64,000 nt of DNA from Clytia hemisphaerica (taxonomy: Eukaryota; Cnidaria; Hydrozoa; Leptothecata; Clytiidae): the NCBI GenBank assembly GCA_902728285.1, contig CACVBU010001120.1, positions 1,364,001 through 1,428,000 on the forward strand, read 5' to 3'. Below the pieces are notes generated by a model. The model was given only the letters and a program-made list of their open reading frames with translations. It had not been told where the DNA came from and made no database searches. Position 1 is the stretch's first letter. The number at the start of each line of letters is the position of its first letter. Positions 46,441 through 57,439 of the stretch are shown here, piece by piece. Made by a program: the position numbers and the translations under genes.

Positions 46441-47227
46441 CAAAAATAGAAAGGAGCCTTTTTAAAATGTGGCCTGATGTGGCTGATGTTTTGATGTAGT
46501 TTAAAGTAGTTTTGAAATTTTTTGAGTTTGTAAAAGAGGTTATATGGTAAGTTAATTATGTGTGTCTGCCTGGGTTTTGATAGTCTGTCAACAAGGGTTC
46601 ACTCACAGGCAGTATCAAACAAACTGTACCCGACATTTTTAGTTACACCTTATAAGATTTTTTTTTCTGAAATTTTGAGTCTAGATACACAGGCTAGAAT
46701 TTTATTGGAAAGTTGAACCTGCGCCTGTGTAGGCCCGGTTGGTAGGAAACCATTCAATAAATTTCAAGCGTCTAACCAATGAGAAGTACCGCGGTGATTT
46801 TGAAATTTTTTTTCCTGTCTTCACTTTGATCCATGTCAACGGGGTCATGCATTTGCTGTTTTGCACGCTCGTTTTCAACACGTTACTTTTCGCTGGGCCT
46901 TCACGCCCAACGGGCTTCTTGTTTTGTACTTTATTATGCAAACATCATCCAAAGCATTGACGTTGTCAATTTTTTTCACATGACTTTACGTAGATCATAT
47001 AAGTATTTATTGTACTTTTTCATACCATTTTGTGCAATTTTTATATGACGGTTATTAGAATTTAGATATTAGACTTTATCTGTTATTTATTTAGGCTTCG
47101 AATTTTAGAACTGTATTTTTTATTGATTTTCTAGAGTCAAAATCTCAAACACTCGCTGCTAGTAAGAAAACATGATTTATTTAGTAGTATATAATCCAAG
47201 TTAGGTGGTGGTGCCATAGAAAAAAGG
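46441..47227. other. Intergenic, no gene recognised
   Basis: Open frames around 46.7-47.0 kb overlap on both strands, are hydrophobic/low-complexity and lack splice or domain support. Confidence 0.4.
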
Positions 47228-47455
47228 TGCCGTAGTATAGTGGTAGTCGAACTTGGCTTCTGTGCAGGCGGCCAGGGTTCGATTCATGGCAAGTGAACGT
47301 TCCTTCGCCCGGTTCAACCCATGCCATGTGAGGGGAATTGGGTAGTCAGTTCAAGGTGCTGACGGGACGCTCATTAGTAAGCGTCTATAGTTGCGAGAAT
47401 AGGCCTCTAAAGCCTCCTGGAACTCAACCAAATAGAAGAAAAAAAATAGAAAAGA
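47228..47455 (+). mobile_element. tRNA-derived SINE, second family
   Basis: Head ggtgccgtagtatagtggta (A-box region) and ggttcgattc (B box), then a body with gggacgctcattagtaagcg and an A-rich end (aaaaaaaatagaaaag). It differs from the 44.7-kb SINE in both head and body. The poor acceptor stem excludes a working tRNA. Confidence 0.7.
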
Positions 47456-47633
47456 ATCGTGAATGAAAACGCAAGAAAAAGTTCTCGCAGGGTTTTCCAC
47501 GAAGTCATTGTGAAATCACTCATTGCTATTTAAGCATTCTATAGTTCAAGGTTATAAAATAGGTCACTTCATTAACTATTTTATTCCGTTTCAGAAAAAA
47601 CAAAATAAAAAAAACGCGAAAGAAAATAGAGAA

Positions 47634-50239
47634 ATGTTATGTTGCGGAGGAGACACGCAGACCTCCGTTGATTCTTCAGATGAAAGATGGTTAGATTGTG
47701 TGGAAGAAACATCAAATAATTCCCAATGGATGACCAATCTACCCAAAGAACTAACAATGCTTCCTATCACACGATTGGCTATCCCTGGGTCACATGACTC
47801 CGGTGCTTATTATTTGGATCCGAAATCACCCATTTGCCCTGGTATGTCACTAATTACTTTCGTTTTCGAATGACAGTCGTACTTTGCTTGTATTCTTGAT
47901 ATTCATGACGTAATCTTGACGTAATCTTTTTTTACGAAAACACCCGAGAAACACAGGTTTCATTAGTCTTCTAAGGGGTGTCGGAAATAGTGTGTAGGGC
48001 GTTTGCCACTGGTTTCATTCTTTTAATTCAAACCCAGTAGCTACAAACGACTTTCCGACACCTCTGAGAACGCTACTGGGTGGCAAACGCCCGGTGTTTT
48101 TCGTGTGTTTCCGTATAAATAGTATTGTGCACTTTTTTTTACTTCATTCTTAATATGTCGCATGTTTTTTATAAGAACCAGTAAATTTTGACTCGAGGTT
48201 TAACTGTTCTTATTTTGCGCGATTTTCAGTCTTAAATGTCTTATTAACCTTCCTAGTTTTTACACTTTTTGATTTAACCTGGACTTAAATGTAGCATGTG
48301 TTTTTTTCTTTCAAATGAGTCTTCAGTAATCAAGTGAGCAGGCAAAATATGGTTGGGGAGAGAACATCCAGATGGTCCATGGGATCAAGTTTACTGGGTT
48401 GTGTCTGAAGCACTGACCTTTATGTACTGTGGACCAACTAACTCAATCCCGGCCAAGCAACCCCTTTGATCGGAGTTTTTTGAAAAGTGGTACCCTAATG
48501 GCGGCACTACTCAATAGCGGTGTAAATGCATCGAAAGCGCTAGATCTAATTTCCCTCAAAAATTTTTGATGATGTAGCGCCGTTAGACGTTAATTTTTGG
48601 ACCTACCTTTGGAGGTCCTATAAATTAACCCGTGTTCGTTCGTTCGTTCGTTCGTCCGTTCGTTACTAGCTTTTCTCGGGATTGGCTCATTAGTTTTTCC
48701 TAATTTTTGGCGCAAAGATGCAAAATTGTAATGCCCAAAATGTGACGGAGCCCGATTTTCGAAAAAAATTCATTTTCGGCCGAAAATGCCGGAAATATGC
48801 CGGAAAAACCGGTTTTTTGGCATTTTCTCGAGATTTCATCATTAGTTTTTTCTGATTTTTTGCACAAAGATGCGTATTAACAATGTCTAAAACATGATCT
48901 AGTCCGATTTTTGAGAAAAAAAATTTTCCGGTTGAAAATGCTGGAAATCGCCGTTTTTGCAGATTTTCATTGGATTTTTTCCTTATATTTCTATGTTTTT
49001 CACACAAAAACATTATTGATAACAATGCTCACCATCAAGCATGATTCAATTGTAAATAAAACTGATTTTTGTGACCAGAACTTTCTATTTATTTTTCCCC
49101 TAAAACCCTTCCCTCTCCCCCCATCAAGAATCAATGATGAATTTATTGCATTATGCATTTTCGCTAAACGCTATATTTTCTGACTGATTTTTTTCATTTT
49201 TCTCCTCGCATTACTATCTAACTTTCATCATCAGGTAGGTCCATTCAGCATCTAGCTTGTTAACACTGCAATGGCTTCTTTACGGGTACCAATTCAAAAA
49301 AAACTTCGATCAAAGATGGCGGATATAGCTTGGTTCAGGGATATATAAAGGTCAGTGGTCTGAAGCTTTTGTATTGAAGCACCAATTGTTAAACTATAGA
49401 TTTGCTCTAGTTCTTCTTTTTCCTTTCCAGACGAGTCTTCAGTCATCAAGTGGGCAGGCAAATACGGTTGGGGAAAAAAGATTATCATCCGATGGTCTAT
49501 CACACAGAAATCCACCATCACCCAACAACTCAATGCTGGTATACGTTATTTTGACATGCGCATTGGTTACCTTGACGACAGGAAAGATTTCTTTTTCGTT
49601 CATGGTTGCTATGGTTACCCTATATCCAACCTGCTTGAAGAAATGCAGCATTTCTTAAAAAGCCATCCTAAGGAAGTTCTTATTGTAGATTTCAATCATT
49701 TTTACAGTTTTTCAGATGCTATTCACGACGAGTTCAGTGCACTGGTTTTGAAATATTTCAAAAGCTTGTTGTATCCTTGTGACAAAGCAACAAGTCTTGA
49801 AGTCTCACTGAACGATATGTGGGAATCTGAGAAACAAATTATCGCCCGATACACATCCTCATATGTATGTGATAAAGAATGTCAATTCTGGTCTGAGAAA
49901 TTTATTGATACTCCCTGGTTTAATACAGATGATATTGATAAACTGATCACTTGTTTAGATGGGCGCTTTGACACCCTCACTAAGGGTGTTTTGAATATTT
50001 ATCAAGCTATCTTAACGCCCCAGACTTCAACCATCATTTTTCACGTGACTTCAAGTTTGGAGAAACATCTCGCGGTACCTGGCAATGCTCGAGTTAAAAC
50101 CTGGCTGGAGAGTGTTTACAATCAGAAAAAAATGGGGGTCAATATCGTGATTTGTGATTTTGAACTTTTGTGTGGAATGGTGCCTTATGTGTTGAAACTC
50201 AATGATCTGTTGTTGACTAAAGTGAAGGGAGAAAAATGA
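47634..50239 (+). CDS. PI-PLC X-domain protein (PLCXD family), gene 2
   Basis: Two exons, 47634-47841 and 49431-50239, give 338 residues, near the usual PLCXD length. Order of blocks: WMTNLPKELTMLPITRLAIP, GSHDSGAYYLD with the first catalytic His, TQQLNAGIRYFDMRIG, DFFFVHGCYGYP with the second catalytic His, PKEVLIVDFNHFYSF, WFNTDDIDKL, YQAILTPQTSTI, GVNIVICDFE and KLNDLLL. The intron is phase 1 at the same point (xPG) as in gene 1, showing tandem duplication of one ancestor. The ATG at 47634 (MLCCGGD) is the first in frame and follows a possible tttcag acceptor at 47594, suggesting a 5' UTR intron. MLCCGG near the start could be acylated, which is only a guess. Intron 1 contains a dead exon copy and a dispersed repeat. 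Confidence 0.9.
47935..48115. repeat. Nested inverted-repeat element in PLCXD gene 2 intron
   Basis: Three nested pairs: cgaaaacaccc / gggtgttttcg-like outer arms, ggggtgtcggaaa / tttccgacacctc, and gggcgtttgccact / gtggcaaacgccc. About 180 bp, non-coding. Confidence 0.55.
48161..48250. mobile_element. ACACG-type MITE relic, left end only
   Basis: gcatgttttttataagaacc and following 'tgttcttattttgcg' match the left half of the 3.3-kb MITE; no right terminus found. Confidence 0.45.
48313..48450 (+). pseudogene. Dead duplicate of PLCXD exon 2 start
   Basis: gagtcttcagtaatcaagtg onward matches the beginning of the real exon 2 (49434: gagtcttcagtcatcaagtg), keeping ESSVIK-stop-AGK where the gene has ESSVIKWAGK. 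TGG has become TGA, and a frameshift follows within about 25 bases. Similarity fades by about 48450 (aactcaatcccggcc against aactcaatgctgg). It is a relic of an exon duplication, or of a third PLCXD gene, inside the intron. Confidence 0.75.
48592..49262. mobile_element. GGACCTACC repeat family, reverse copy
   Basis: tggacctacct at 48598-48608 and aggtaggtcca at 49233-49243 are inverted ends, with cgttcgttcgttcg near the left. The interior is the reverse complement of the repeat at 1-260 and 11.4-12.1 kb. Located in the PLCXD gene 2 intron. Confidence 0.8.
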
Positions 50240-50970
50240 AGAACGAACTCCAATATCCAATATCCTATCCAATACAGATATGGTGTTCTAGATCAAAGGC
50301 CGCCAACCGCACCCCTTGTCACGCCATAACGCAAAAAAAAGCGCCCATCACATAAACATAAGCCTTCTTTGAATTTAGAACGCCATATTTTCATGATAAT
50401 CATTCCCTAAACTTTTATCGCGTTGAAGCTATTTGATGTTATATGCATTATTACATACACAGGGTTGTGAAGGGGGTACTCTGAATCAATATACCATATT
50501 ACATTCTAGACAGCCTACTTTTGATAAGCAAGGCGTAGCGAGATACCCTGCAAAATTTATAAGGGAGTGCAGACGTTAATGACATATTCATTATCTTTTG
50601 ATAAAGCAAAGACAATAATTAAAGTTTGGTAAAAATCTCGCTACGCCTATGGATAAGGCCATTTCGATTTATATCCATACAGGGGAATGGACGAACATTT
50701 CCAGGGGGTCTAAAAGAGTGTTTTTCATTTTTCCAGGGGGTAGATTTTTTGAGAAATTTTCTGATGAACTTCGGATTTTTCATTTTATTTCTCCGAATAA
50801 AATTTCAGTCCTGCCATCTTAAACTTTAATTCTCAAATTTCTAGCATTGCTCATGCCTCTCCCCCGATATTTCTAAAATGCTGCCTACGGCACTGTGCAG
50901 TGACTGTCATAGTCTTGTCTTTTTTATTGTCTTGTCTTTTTTATTGTAGTAATACATGATTTTCCTATTA
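50240..50970. other. Intergenic downstream of PLCXD gene 2
   Basis: No gene seen. A repeated ccagggggt word lies at 50701 and 50743, with a direct repeat of 'tcttgtcttttttattg' at about 50912-50947. Confidence 0.4.
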
Positions 50971-51159
50971 GCAGGTTCGTGTAACAAAGTCACGAATGAA
51001 CGTCGGATAAAGCTCTGATTGGCTGAGACATTCAAAGATACAATAGATTACCTTGTACTTTAGATATTTTGATAAAAATAATATGTTTATGTAAGTATTA
51101 TGATTTAGCCAATCAGAGCTTTACTCGACGTTTTTTCGTATCTTTTTACATGAGCCTGC
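50971..51159. mobile_element. GCAGGTTCGTGTAACA palindromic MITE
   Basis: Arms of about 55 bp: gcaggttcgtgtaacaaagt and the inverse region ending acatgagcctgc, with perfect inner arms aaagctctgattggct / agccaatcagagcttt. About 190 bp, non-coding. Confidence 0.8.
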
Positions 51160-51311
51160 AAAAAGGAAATTTGTGTATTGCCGAGGTTTATCAACCAATC
51201 AATAAAAGTTAATCACAGATTTCGTTAAGAAAAGCTGTATTTGAAACCACGTCCACTTGACGGAATAGCTCCATTTATTTATAGCCTCATTTTGTAGTCA
51301 TTTCAATAAAG

Positions 51312-51443
51312 ACAACCCTGTCTCACGCCTTAACAGGAAATTCCTGCACTGAGGTTAAAATTGTCGGATCACCAGGGACAAAATATTTGCCAATTTTTCC
51401 AGTCGGGTAGAGGTCCCAGCAGGTCTGTGACAAGTGGGATGTA
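51312..51443. mobile_element. ACACCCC-type MITE, copy 4
   Basis: acaaccctgtctcacgcc and caggtctgtgacaagtggga ends, about 132 bp, related to copies at 6.4, 17.3, 22.6 and 53.8 kb. Confidence 0.6.
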
Positions 51444-52029
51444 CTAGTATAAATATTTTTATTTTGTATTTCAATTACGCATTCTTTTATATCTATGTAT
51501 CAACTGTATAATTCTGTATTTTTTTAATCTGTAATTTTATGTAATTTTATGCACTTTTAATTTTTGTATCATTATTAGCCACTATATTTTATCAAATTTA
51601 AATTGTTAAAATGAATAAATTTTGCATTATATTTCAATTGAAATTCAAGGGTTGTGAAGTTATTGATTATTAATCATGACTGATTAACATTGACTGGGTT
51701 GACTCTTTTTTAAAGAACAATTGGTCAAATTTTCATTTTAGCAAAATTCAATACACAGTATGGCGAAATACTTGATCGTAAATAAAATGTTTGTAGAAAA
51801 CCCAACACTTAGGTATTTTTAGGGTTCAAAATTTACTCATTTTCAAGATGTGTTTCATGATAGGGTCGCCTTTTGGTAATTTTTGACCATTTTCAGGGTC
51901 GAAATTATAAAAACTTTCAATTTTTGGTCTCCTTTTATTCATTTTGGCCACTTTTCAGGGTGGAAATAGGAAAAATTTCAATTTTTCGTCTACATAGGGT
52001 CCCAAATTTACCAAAATATTCATATCTGA
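51444..52029. other. Intergenic, no gene recognised
   Basis: AT-rich. At 51850-51995 a short 'tcagggt(c/g)gaaat' phrase and neighbouring text repeat imperfectly, perhaps an old tandem repeat. Confidence 0.4.
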
Positions 52030-52261
52030 CAGAGTCCATTCTTCAAACTCCAGTGGCACGTCCCCGTATCGGCCGTCAAGGCCAGTGCCCCCCCCTCCCG
52101 GGGCTTTAAGCAAGATTTTGCAGAACAAGACGAAGAGGAAGACCACCAAAGAGATGGTCCGATCAAATCAGAGCCCACACAATATTGCCACTCCTCAGTG
52201 CCGAACACAACATAAGAGACCGTCTGAAATTGGCAGCGTTCGATAGAAGGGGTCGATAGAC
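52030..52261 (+). pseudogene. LINE ORF2 C-terminal fragment (RTE-like)
   Basis: The frame ending at 52261 reads RRRGRPPKRWSDQIRA, then LPLLSAEHNIRDRLKLAAFD, RRGR and stop, the conserved tail of RTE-type LINE proteins (GRPxxRWxDxI...A.DR). The 5' part is missing. The run of C at 52087-52099 interrupts or precedes the fragment. Confidence 0.6.
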
Positions 52262-52262
52262 C

Positions 52263-52424
52263 TATTCATGATATGCACCATTGCAATGTCTTTCACACAC
52301 CCAACAGCTGATTGGTTGACAGTGATGTATTGACATACTTTACGTCACTTACAACCAATCCGCTATTATTAGGACCATGATGTAATGTTAGAACACATTG
52401 CAATGGTGCATATCATGAATACTA
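52263..52424. mobile_element. GATATGCACCA palindromic MITE, copy 2
   Basis: ttcatgatatgcaccattgc and gcaatggtgcatatcatgaa are perfect inverted ends of 20 bp; inner arms ccaacagctgattggttg and the decayed inverse. Copy 1 is at 15.7 kb. Confidence 0.85.
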
Positions 52425-54460
52425 CTAAGTCAAGTAAGTCAAATAAAATTGACTGTTTTTATTACGTCAAGTCTGGTTTCAAACAAAGATCATTTTCAAA
52501 TGATAAACGAGGTCCTTGACATGATAAATTGAGATTTTCGCATACCAAATAAAACTACGTGATCGGTTGATATCAGAAAGAATTGCAAATCAATAGGGAT
52601 TCATTGCAACAAAAAAACTTGACAATTAACTCCACATTGTTGTGCTGGCTGGTATGTCTTTCTCGCCTGTATGTCTGTCTCTATGTCTCTCAAATACTTT
52701 GGGTAACCTAGAAACTTCGGAAATTGTTTGATTCGTCTAAAATTTATCACCCTTGGAGATGTTTGTCTGATATTTCTTTTTGAGAGTTTTGTTATTTGTT
52801 ATTTGGTGTAGTTAGCACGATCTCTATTAGGTTGTTATTTCTCGTAAATTTCATCGAGCTCTACAATATTGAGGTTGGGCGGTACTGTTTTATTTGATAT
52901 ACATACATTGGGTGGACGAACCCGGCTTTCCAAGCATGGAAACCTTAGAAAAATATTCTTTGATGAGCGGATATCCCCTTGAAAAAAGCAAAACTCATTT
53001 ACTGTTGTTCTTGGAAATTCTTCTTCATATCTTAAAATGAGGCGGGATGAAATAAACAATGTTTTAATTCTTTAAACTCCTTGGATTATCTTCTTTAGGA
53101 GCCCCTTTGAAATGTTTGTCTAGCCCTATGTTAGTCTGAATCGCAGACTTATAAAATAATGCTCCTATAAGGAGCATGAATCCGTTAAGGGATTACCAGC
53201 AGCCTAGCCCCGTGTATGCGTGTATGAACTTAAAACGGAATAGCCCATTGTCAGTTCCTTTTTTGGCCCTCCCTCCGCGAGTCTTTCTAAACTTTCACGT
53301 CGAAAGTTTTCATTTCAGGAAATATTCTGGCGAGCAAGTTATGGGATACCTATGTTAGTTTTGCAAACTAATTCATTTCTGAGTGTGTTTTGTTTACGAT
53401 GTTTCGTCAACTTGTCCCTAATCAAACATTTTTTCGTAAGAAACGAACAAAATGTTGTCCTAGGGCAATCTTTACTTTGACATTATGACTTGACCTTCTA
53501 CTTTATTTGGTTCATATTATTGAAACTACTCAACCTCGTTCCCTGCGCATCATCAGCTTTTTTATGCTTTAACTATATGGCGCTAGATAATGTTCTCTGG
53601 CGTCCATCAGTAGTGTAAATAAAGCCTGGGATACACGGGCACGAGGTTGGAAACTACTTTGATCAGCTTCGCATTTGCTATGTTGCTACCCGGGGGGGGG
53701 CACTCGAACAAGCAAATCCTGTGAATACAAATCTTGTGCTATTTCTCCATCCCCACGGCTGAATTTTCTGGCTAGAAAACAATGAAATTCATATCCCCAG
53801 CTATAAAAAACATGGGATAATCAATCCTCATCGAGTTTTTATCATTCATTTTTACCCCATTGGCTGATAAAATCCCACCAGGTGAGAAAGGGGTGTAAGA
53901 AAGAACATTCTTTGCGGCATTTTCCCCTGTAAGAGATTACGTCATGACTTATTCATTTCTTATAAAAAGTATCTTTCATTTAACAGAGGCTTGATAATCA
54001 AACAAGAAATCTTTAGGGGAACTCATCATCATTGATTTAATGTGTAAGAATCGCGTCCATTGTCCAACCCTATGATCTACTCCTCTCACAATATCATATC
54101 ATCAACATTTCGGAACCTAATCTTTTAATATTTTCTTTTGTCACCTCTATCCTAACTTTGACAAAAATCAAAAAAAAAATTCATACATCTTTAAAAAGAA
54201 ACGCTGTTTGTAACCGATTAAAGTTATATCTTTGGATGTCTGTCTGGTTAGGCTTTTTTCAAGTTTTCTCTGATTGGCGTTTTTGGTTAAACTTTGACTG
54301 ATGCTTTTTTAGTGTAAAAACATCCTAAAATATATTTTTCGTCGCTACAATAATTCCAAATGTTGGCAATAGATCTTTGAGCAAACGACCAGCTTTTTCG
54401 GCTGTTACCGTAAAAGAGTACTTTGTGAATATGAATGATTTAACATGATTTTTCGAAAAT
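52425..54460. other. Intergenic with one MITE, no gene recognised
   Basis: No exon with domain support. At 53159-53180 a short hairpin (atgctcctataaggagcat) is visible. The G-run at 53690-53699 borders the ACACCCC-type MITE. Confidence 0.4.
53740..53896. mobile_element. ACACCCC-type MITE, truncated reverse copy 5
   Basis: The reverse complement (acacccctttctcacctggt, gccaatggggtaaaaatgaa, gccagaaaattcag) matches the left half of the 17.3-kb copy. Confidence 0.7.
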
Positions 54461-54461
54461 T

Positions 54462-54573
54462 AGGTGGTGGCTTAGTTGGTGAGTCAGCAATTCGTCACTT
54501 AGACATCAAAAGTTTTGCACAGGAAGATACGGAAAATCATCCTCTCCAAAAGCTCTGTTCTTTCTTTGCTCAG
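54462..54573 (+). CDS. Orphan coding-like exon, family not recognised
   Basis: Bounded by an aaattag acceptor and a cag/gtatgg donor, the frame GGLVGESAIRHLDIKSFAQE continues as DTENHPLQKLCSFFAQ and looks like ordinary soluble protein, unlike the surrounding AT-rich noise. No neighbouring exon could be joined to it. It may belong to a gene with distant exons, or be a 5' exon upstream of the GPCR. I cannot name a family. Confidence 0.35.
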
Positions 54574-55304
54574 GTATGGATGATCATTTTATCATACGAA
54601 AATTGGTTTAAAATTAAGACCAAAAATATAAACACTGCACACCGTTTTTGACACAGACCTTAGTAGCTACCGCGTCAAGACGTCTATTGGAAATCCTCAC
54701 GCTATAAGTAGCCAAAAAATCTGGTTCTGATTCATCCTTGCTTTATTGTTGGCTGAAGCCATGCTATAATATTCTTGTTCAGTCTCAAGATTTCTAAGCC
54801 AATCAAAATACGAGCTTTGCAAACTTTATTAGATCTCTCCTAGTGACCAAACCGATTGCTGAAGCCATTGTCATCATAAAATTCAGAAAGATTTGGATTC
54901 AGCAAAGAGTTTTCCGGAATAATAAGTTTTAACATCGTGTAGATTATATCAAAGCACCACAATGTAAGGTTTGAATGAGTTCAAACTTTTTGTTGTTAAA
55001 AAATAAAAGTTAAATGTTCTAATTGTGTCAAGATAATCAAGTAATAATATAGAAAACTTGTTTTCCAATTCGAAATCTTTCATCGGTTTTTAATGCTTAA
55101 AAGTGTCATGTATCTTGTGATTAGCTCACGCCGAAGTTCTTGATTTTTTTTATTCGGTGATCCATTCAAAGCTCGACTCATCTTATTCTGAAAAAGTTGG
55201 ACTTTTGACCGGTTGAAATTTTTTTCAGAACTATCCTTCAATGAAACGTAAAATTCTACTTTTCTATTTTTTTTCCAGATTAGAAAAACATGTTATAGGC
55301 CAAT

Positions 55305-56570
55305 ATGACAGGTGGTACAAGTAGTGTTTCATCCGCCCTCAACTTGACCAACCTCAAGGAGGGCGGACACGCCTATCCAACGCACAACATTCAATCCCTG
55401 GACAATCGAGATGTACTATTGATCAGTTGTTTTGCTGTAATATTTTTGATCGGAGTTGCTGGCAACTTGCTCGTATGTTACGTGTTTCTGAGGAGACAAA
55501 CAAACAGTCTATCCACTATGGAACTATTAATCGTATTCCTTGCAGTAGCAGACTTAATAGCAAGTATTTTTAATCCTTTGGTCTTTATCTATTGGACTGT
55601 AACTTTTCATAAAGCATGGCATTTTGGTTGGATTGGATGTAAAATTCTTCCAAGCCTGACTCGAATCACAGTGACTGTTTCGTTCGGTATAATACTCATT
55701 ATAACGGTTGATAGATGTGTTGTAATATGTTTTCCGTTTCGACGTAACATGAAACGGAACGAAGTGTACATCTCAGTGGCCGGTGCTCTACTGTTCGCCA
55801 TATTGTCCGAACTTTCATACACAATCTACATTGAAGTCAACCCATTGAGCACGTGTCAGGTCCCAGATAGCCGAATCCCTGGCTTTGTCTACCCTCATCT
55901 TGCGTTTCTCGTATTACGCGATGTCGCCTTTCTACCCATTTTTACCGTCACAGTAAATTTGATTCATAAACATTTATATAACAAAGAAGTCATCTCAACG
56001 CTTAGAGAACAACGAGTTGTTAAAAAGACGCGTAAAATTATGCAGATGTTGATTATTATGGCATTTGTGTTTGTTGTTTTGGTATACCCACGTGATATTT
56101 TGCACGTGACTTTCAACATTTCGTGGTTGAACGCACCAGGTATCCCTTACACTAAAGCTATCATTGACGTCAATAGCTCTTTGAAAGTGCTTCATATGTG
56201 TAATAGCGTTTGCAACGTATTCATTTACGCCCGACTACACGGGAAATTCCGTCGGCGAGTTTTCAAGCTCATAAAGCAACTTCTGCGTCTAGATAGTGAC
56301 CGCAACAAACGCGAACGCGGCCGTGCGCTAACTAATGATGATGACGATGTGACGATTGATTATGACAGGACGCTGATGACGTACACGTATATACGGCAAT
56401 CTCAGTTGTGTCAGGAACTTTTCTTTACGAAAGAAGGTCATAAAGAACATTTGTATCGGCGGAAATTTTCAATCACGCGGATGTCGCGCGAACGACAATC
56501 GAGGTATTGGAAGCAAGTTGCGTTGAACGCTGAACAAAGATTGATGTTTTCCAAAGAAACTATTTTGTAA
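55305..56570 (+). CDS. Orphan class A (rhodopsin-type) G-protein-coupled receptor, single coding exon
   Basis: 421 residues with seven hydrophobic segments. N-terminal tail of about 35 residues with a glycosylation site (NLT at 13-15). TM1 carries GN (53-54) in FLIGVAGNLLVCYVF, TM2 LAVADLIASI (79-88), Cys112 precedes TM3, which ends in DRC at 136-138 instead of DRY. TM6 lacks the CWxP motif and reads MAFVFVVLVYPRDILH; TM7 reads NSVCNVFIYARLHGKFRR, a modified NPxxY region. A third loop rich in Arg/Lys (REQRVVKKTRKIM) and a 90-residue charged tail follow. A ttttttttccag acceptor at 55278, 27 bases before the ATG, suggests a 5' UTR intron. Ligand unknown; the overall look is of peptide/amine-type invertebrate orphan receptors. 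Confidence 0.88.
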   Translation: MTGGTSSVSSALNLTNLKEGGHAYPTHNIQSLDNRDVLLISCFAVIFLIGVAGNLLVCYVFLRRQTNSLSTMELLIVFLAVADLIASIFNPLVFIYWTVTFHKAWHFGWIGCKILPSLTRITVTVSFGIILIITVDRCVVICFPFRRNMKRNEVYISVAGALLFAILSELSYTIYIEVNPLSTCQVPDSRIPGFVYPHLAFLVLRDVAFLPIFTVTVNLIHKHLYNKEVISTLREQRVVKKTRKIMQMLIIMAFVFVVLVYPRDILHVTFNISWLNAPGIPYTKAIIDVNSSLKVLHMCNSVCNVFIYARLHGKFRRRVFKLIKQLLRLDSDRNKRERGRALTNDDDDVTIDYDRTLMTYTYIRQSQLCQELFFTKEGHKEHLYRRKFSITRMSRERQSRYWKQVALNAEQRLMFSKETIL

Positions 56571-56872
56571 TGATTGAGACAGTAAAATTTTGAACGATTT
56601 TCGTGTATCATGCAATTTTCTTCTGAAATAATAGAGCTTTTGATGAAATTTTCTGTAAATTCCTAAGTTTTATTTAGCTTCAAAATAAAAAAAAATTGAC
56701 ACCTAAAATTTTTCACACCTTTCACACCAAAAGTTAAGGGGTGGTAAAAGGAATAGCCTAGTTTCCCTAGTTTTGAACTCCCCCTAAAAGCCTAGTATGA
56801 ATAGGGTTAAAGTATTACGAATAATATCATTTTGTTTGTTAATGTAAAATATTAAAAGATATCTTTCATCTC

Positions 56873-57187
56873 AAAATAAAAAGTCCACTACTCCGAGTTT
56901 CGTGCTACTGCACTTTTCAAATGTACAAAATAAAATCTTTTGTACATTTGAAAAGTGCAGTAACACGAAAGGTACCTAAAGCACTCCCGAATGAAAAAAT
57001 TAGGTTTTTTCTAAATTTTTTGATTTTTTAACAAGTGGGACCATCTGACCATGCCCCATCTTATTTTCTATATCGAAATGCTTCGAAAAAACCTAAAAAA
57101 CATCCAAGTTAAGGTGCAAGCGTCATGCAACCATTGGGGAGTGCCTTAGGTACTCCGAGACTCCGAGTAGTGTACTTTTTATTTTGT
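56873..57187. mobile_element. MITE with AAAATAAAAAGT-CACTACTC ends and an internal perfect hairpin
   Basis: aaaataaaaagtccactact on the left mirrors agtagtgtactttttatttt on the right. At 56898-56968 a second inverted repeat, gtgctactgcacttttcaaa and its complement (arms about 30 bp, loop about 6), forms a long stem. Non-coding. Confidence 0.75.
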
Positions 57188-57439
57188 GAATCTTTTGATA
57201 TTTTACTTGGCTCTGGTTTTATTGAGCACTCTACAACATCAATCACAAACAATACTTTATTTGTTAATATTAAGTCAAATTTTACTGCAAGTATTAATAA
57301 TACACTGTGTGACGACAAACAGCTATTCTAATTATAAGATCTGACAAAATTGTGTAATTTCAAAACATAGTATGCAGATTTTTCTTTAATAGATAGTCCT
57401 TGAGATAACATATCCCCTTGTTTGATCACAGTGTAGATA

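Noticed and set aside
47228-47300. tRNA gene on the plus strand
   Set aside because: Same reasoning: tRNA-like promoter boxes but no proper acceptor stem, followed by a SINE body.
47523-47633. Longer N-terminus for PLCXD gene 2 (MLFKHSIVQGY...)
   Set aside because: The apparent first Met would need a TTG codon; a tttcag acceptor and the first true ATG lie downstream, so I start at 47634.
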